Shown here piece by piece: positions 5,446-5,889 of a stretch of DNA of 5,889 bases. Under the pieces are notes generated by a model that was not told where the DNA came from, did not search any database, and was given only the letters and a program-made list of their open reading frames with translations. Location: NCBI GenBank assembly GCA_046728115.1, contig JBKPDW010000267.1:1-5889 (forward strand), read 5' to 3'. Every line of letters starts with the position of its first letter. Position 1 is the stretch's first letter. The position numbers were made by a program, and so were the translations under genes. Source of the stretch: CAVSWN01 sp046728115 (GTDB taxonomy: Bacteria; Acidobacteriota; Vicinamibacteria; Vicinamibacterales; CAVVIG01).

Positions 5446-5889
5446 CTAGGCGATCGCCGCGTCTCGCTGATGGCTGATCCCGCGGCGTTCACCGGCGGCG
5501 TTGGCTGAACGCGATCGAATCGCATCGGTCAACATCTCGCCGGCCCATGCGAATGTATTACGCCGCGCCACGACCGATCGCAGCAGCAGCATCCGCCTGC
5601 GCTGTTCGTCGTCCGACATGGTCAGCGCCCGTGCGAGGGTCTCTGTCGATTGATCGAGTGCGTATGGGTTCACGATCAAGGCCGAGGTGAGCTCGCGCGC
5701 GGCGCCGGCGAAGGCACTCAGGAGGAGCACCCCGCGGCCATCGTCCCGCGCGCTGACGAACTCTTTCGCGACCAGGTTCATCCCATCGTGCAGGCTCCCC
5801 ACATAACAGACGTCGGCGGCGCGCAGAAATCGATAGACGTCGGCCGGCTCGTGGTGACTGTCCAGGAGCACGATGGGCCTGTACTGGTC
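5446..5889 (-). CDS. otsA: Trehalose-6-phosphate synthase (GT20), C-terminal part
   Basis: The last 147 residues of a cytoplasmic glycosyltransferase family 20 enzyme that makes trehalose 6-phosphate from a nucleotide-glucose donor and glucose 6-phosphate, the first step of the OtsAB osmoprotectant pathway. The 5' part lies beyond the right edge; the frame is open to base 5889 (DQYRPIVLLD...). Diagnostic features are H-H-E-P (visible residues 12-15), 'RAADVCYVGSLHDGMNLVAKEFV' (23-45) with the Asp-Gly-Met-Asn-Leu-Val...Glu donor-binding motif (35-43), 'GVLLLSAFAGAARELTSALIVNPY' (53-76), and the closing helix region 'ALTMSDDEQRRRM' (88-100) and 'NTFAWAGEMLTDAI' (111-124). After this comes a tail of about 23 polar residues (RSRSANAAGERRGISHQRDAAIA) beyond the usual conserved end. 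A GTG at 5871 is internal, not a start. No otsB is visible downstream. Family call is very firm; the symbol follows bacterial convention. Confidence 0.93.
   Translation of the reverse strand, partial: DQYRPIVLLDSHHEPADVYRFLRAADVCYVGSLHDGMNLVAKEFVSARDDGRGVLLLSAFAGAARELTSALIVNPYALDQSTETLARALTMSDDEQRRRMLLLRSVVARRNTFAWAGEMLTDAIRSRSANAAGERRGISHQRDAAIA

Noticed and set aside
4293..5525. Long open frame (410 codons) on the minus strand
   Set aside because: It overlaps the esterase out of frame, is arginine-rich without domain motifs in that part, and only the esterase frame shows recognisable CBM48 and hydrolase motifs.
5841..5871. GTG at 5871 as the start of a short gene
   Set aside because: The frame continues upstream with the conserved GT20 residues YRPIV to the window edge, so the codon is internal.

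Overview
The window looks like ordinary chromosomal DNA from a GC-rich, Gram-negative-type bacterium. A secreted HAF-repeat protein, a YVTN/YncE-like beta-propeller, a secreted esterase ending its leader in 'AQQPPAAPPP' and a trehalose-phosphate synthase together suggest Acidobacteriota (Vicinamibacteria-like). That placement is inference from gene content and style, because no marker gene is present. I see no RNA gene, CRISPR array, insertion sequence or phage gene.

Layout: (1) 4-2235, minus strand: a two-gene unit with a secreted alpha/beta-hydrolase-fold protein first (2235-1180), then a secreted HAF-repeat protein (1137-4) after a 42-base gap. (2) 2236-2474: a divergent control region with a candidate minus-strand promoter, a 36-bp symmetric dyad beside its -35 box, and a short palindromic repeat that merges into the hydrolase ribosome binding site. 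(3) 2475-3491, plus strand: a secreted YVTN-type beta-propeller protein. (4) 3492-3701: a gap between converging genes with no convincing gene or terminator. (5) 3702-4972, minus strand: a two-domain secreted esterase (CBM48-like N domain plus esterase-D-type catalytic domain), split by a one-base frameshift in a C6/G6 run just after the catalytic GLSMGG motif. (6) 4973-5445: the esterase control region, with an inverted repeat centred on a TAAAAT box, then an unrecognised plus-strand coding-like fragment (5194-5406). (7) 5446-5889, minus strand: the C-terminal third or so of a GT20 trehalose-6-phosphate synthase (otsA), running off the right edge.

Four of the five clear genes encode proteins with signal peptides, so the window is mostly a secreted or periplasmic stretch next to a cytoplasmic osmoprotectant gene. 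No common pathway is evident. The hydrolase and HAF protein are probably co-transcribed, and the beta-propeller gene could share control with them through the divergent region. I do not find a clear new defence or mobile system. The points most worth checking are the esterase frameshift, the two dyad elements, the hydrolase with no visible C-terminal catalytic histidine, and the orphan coding-like fragment.
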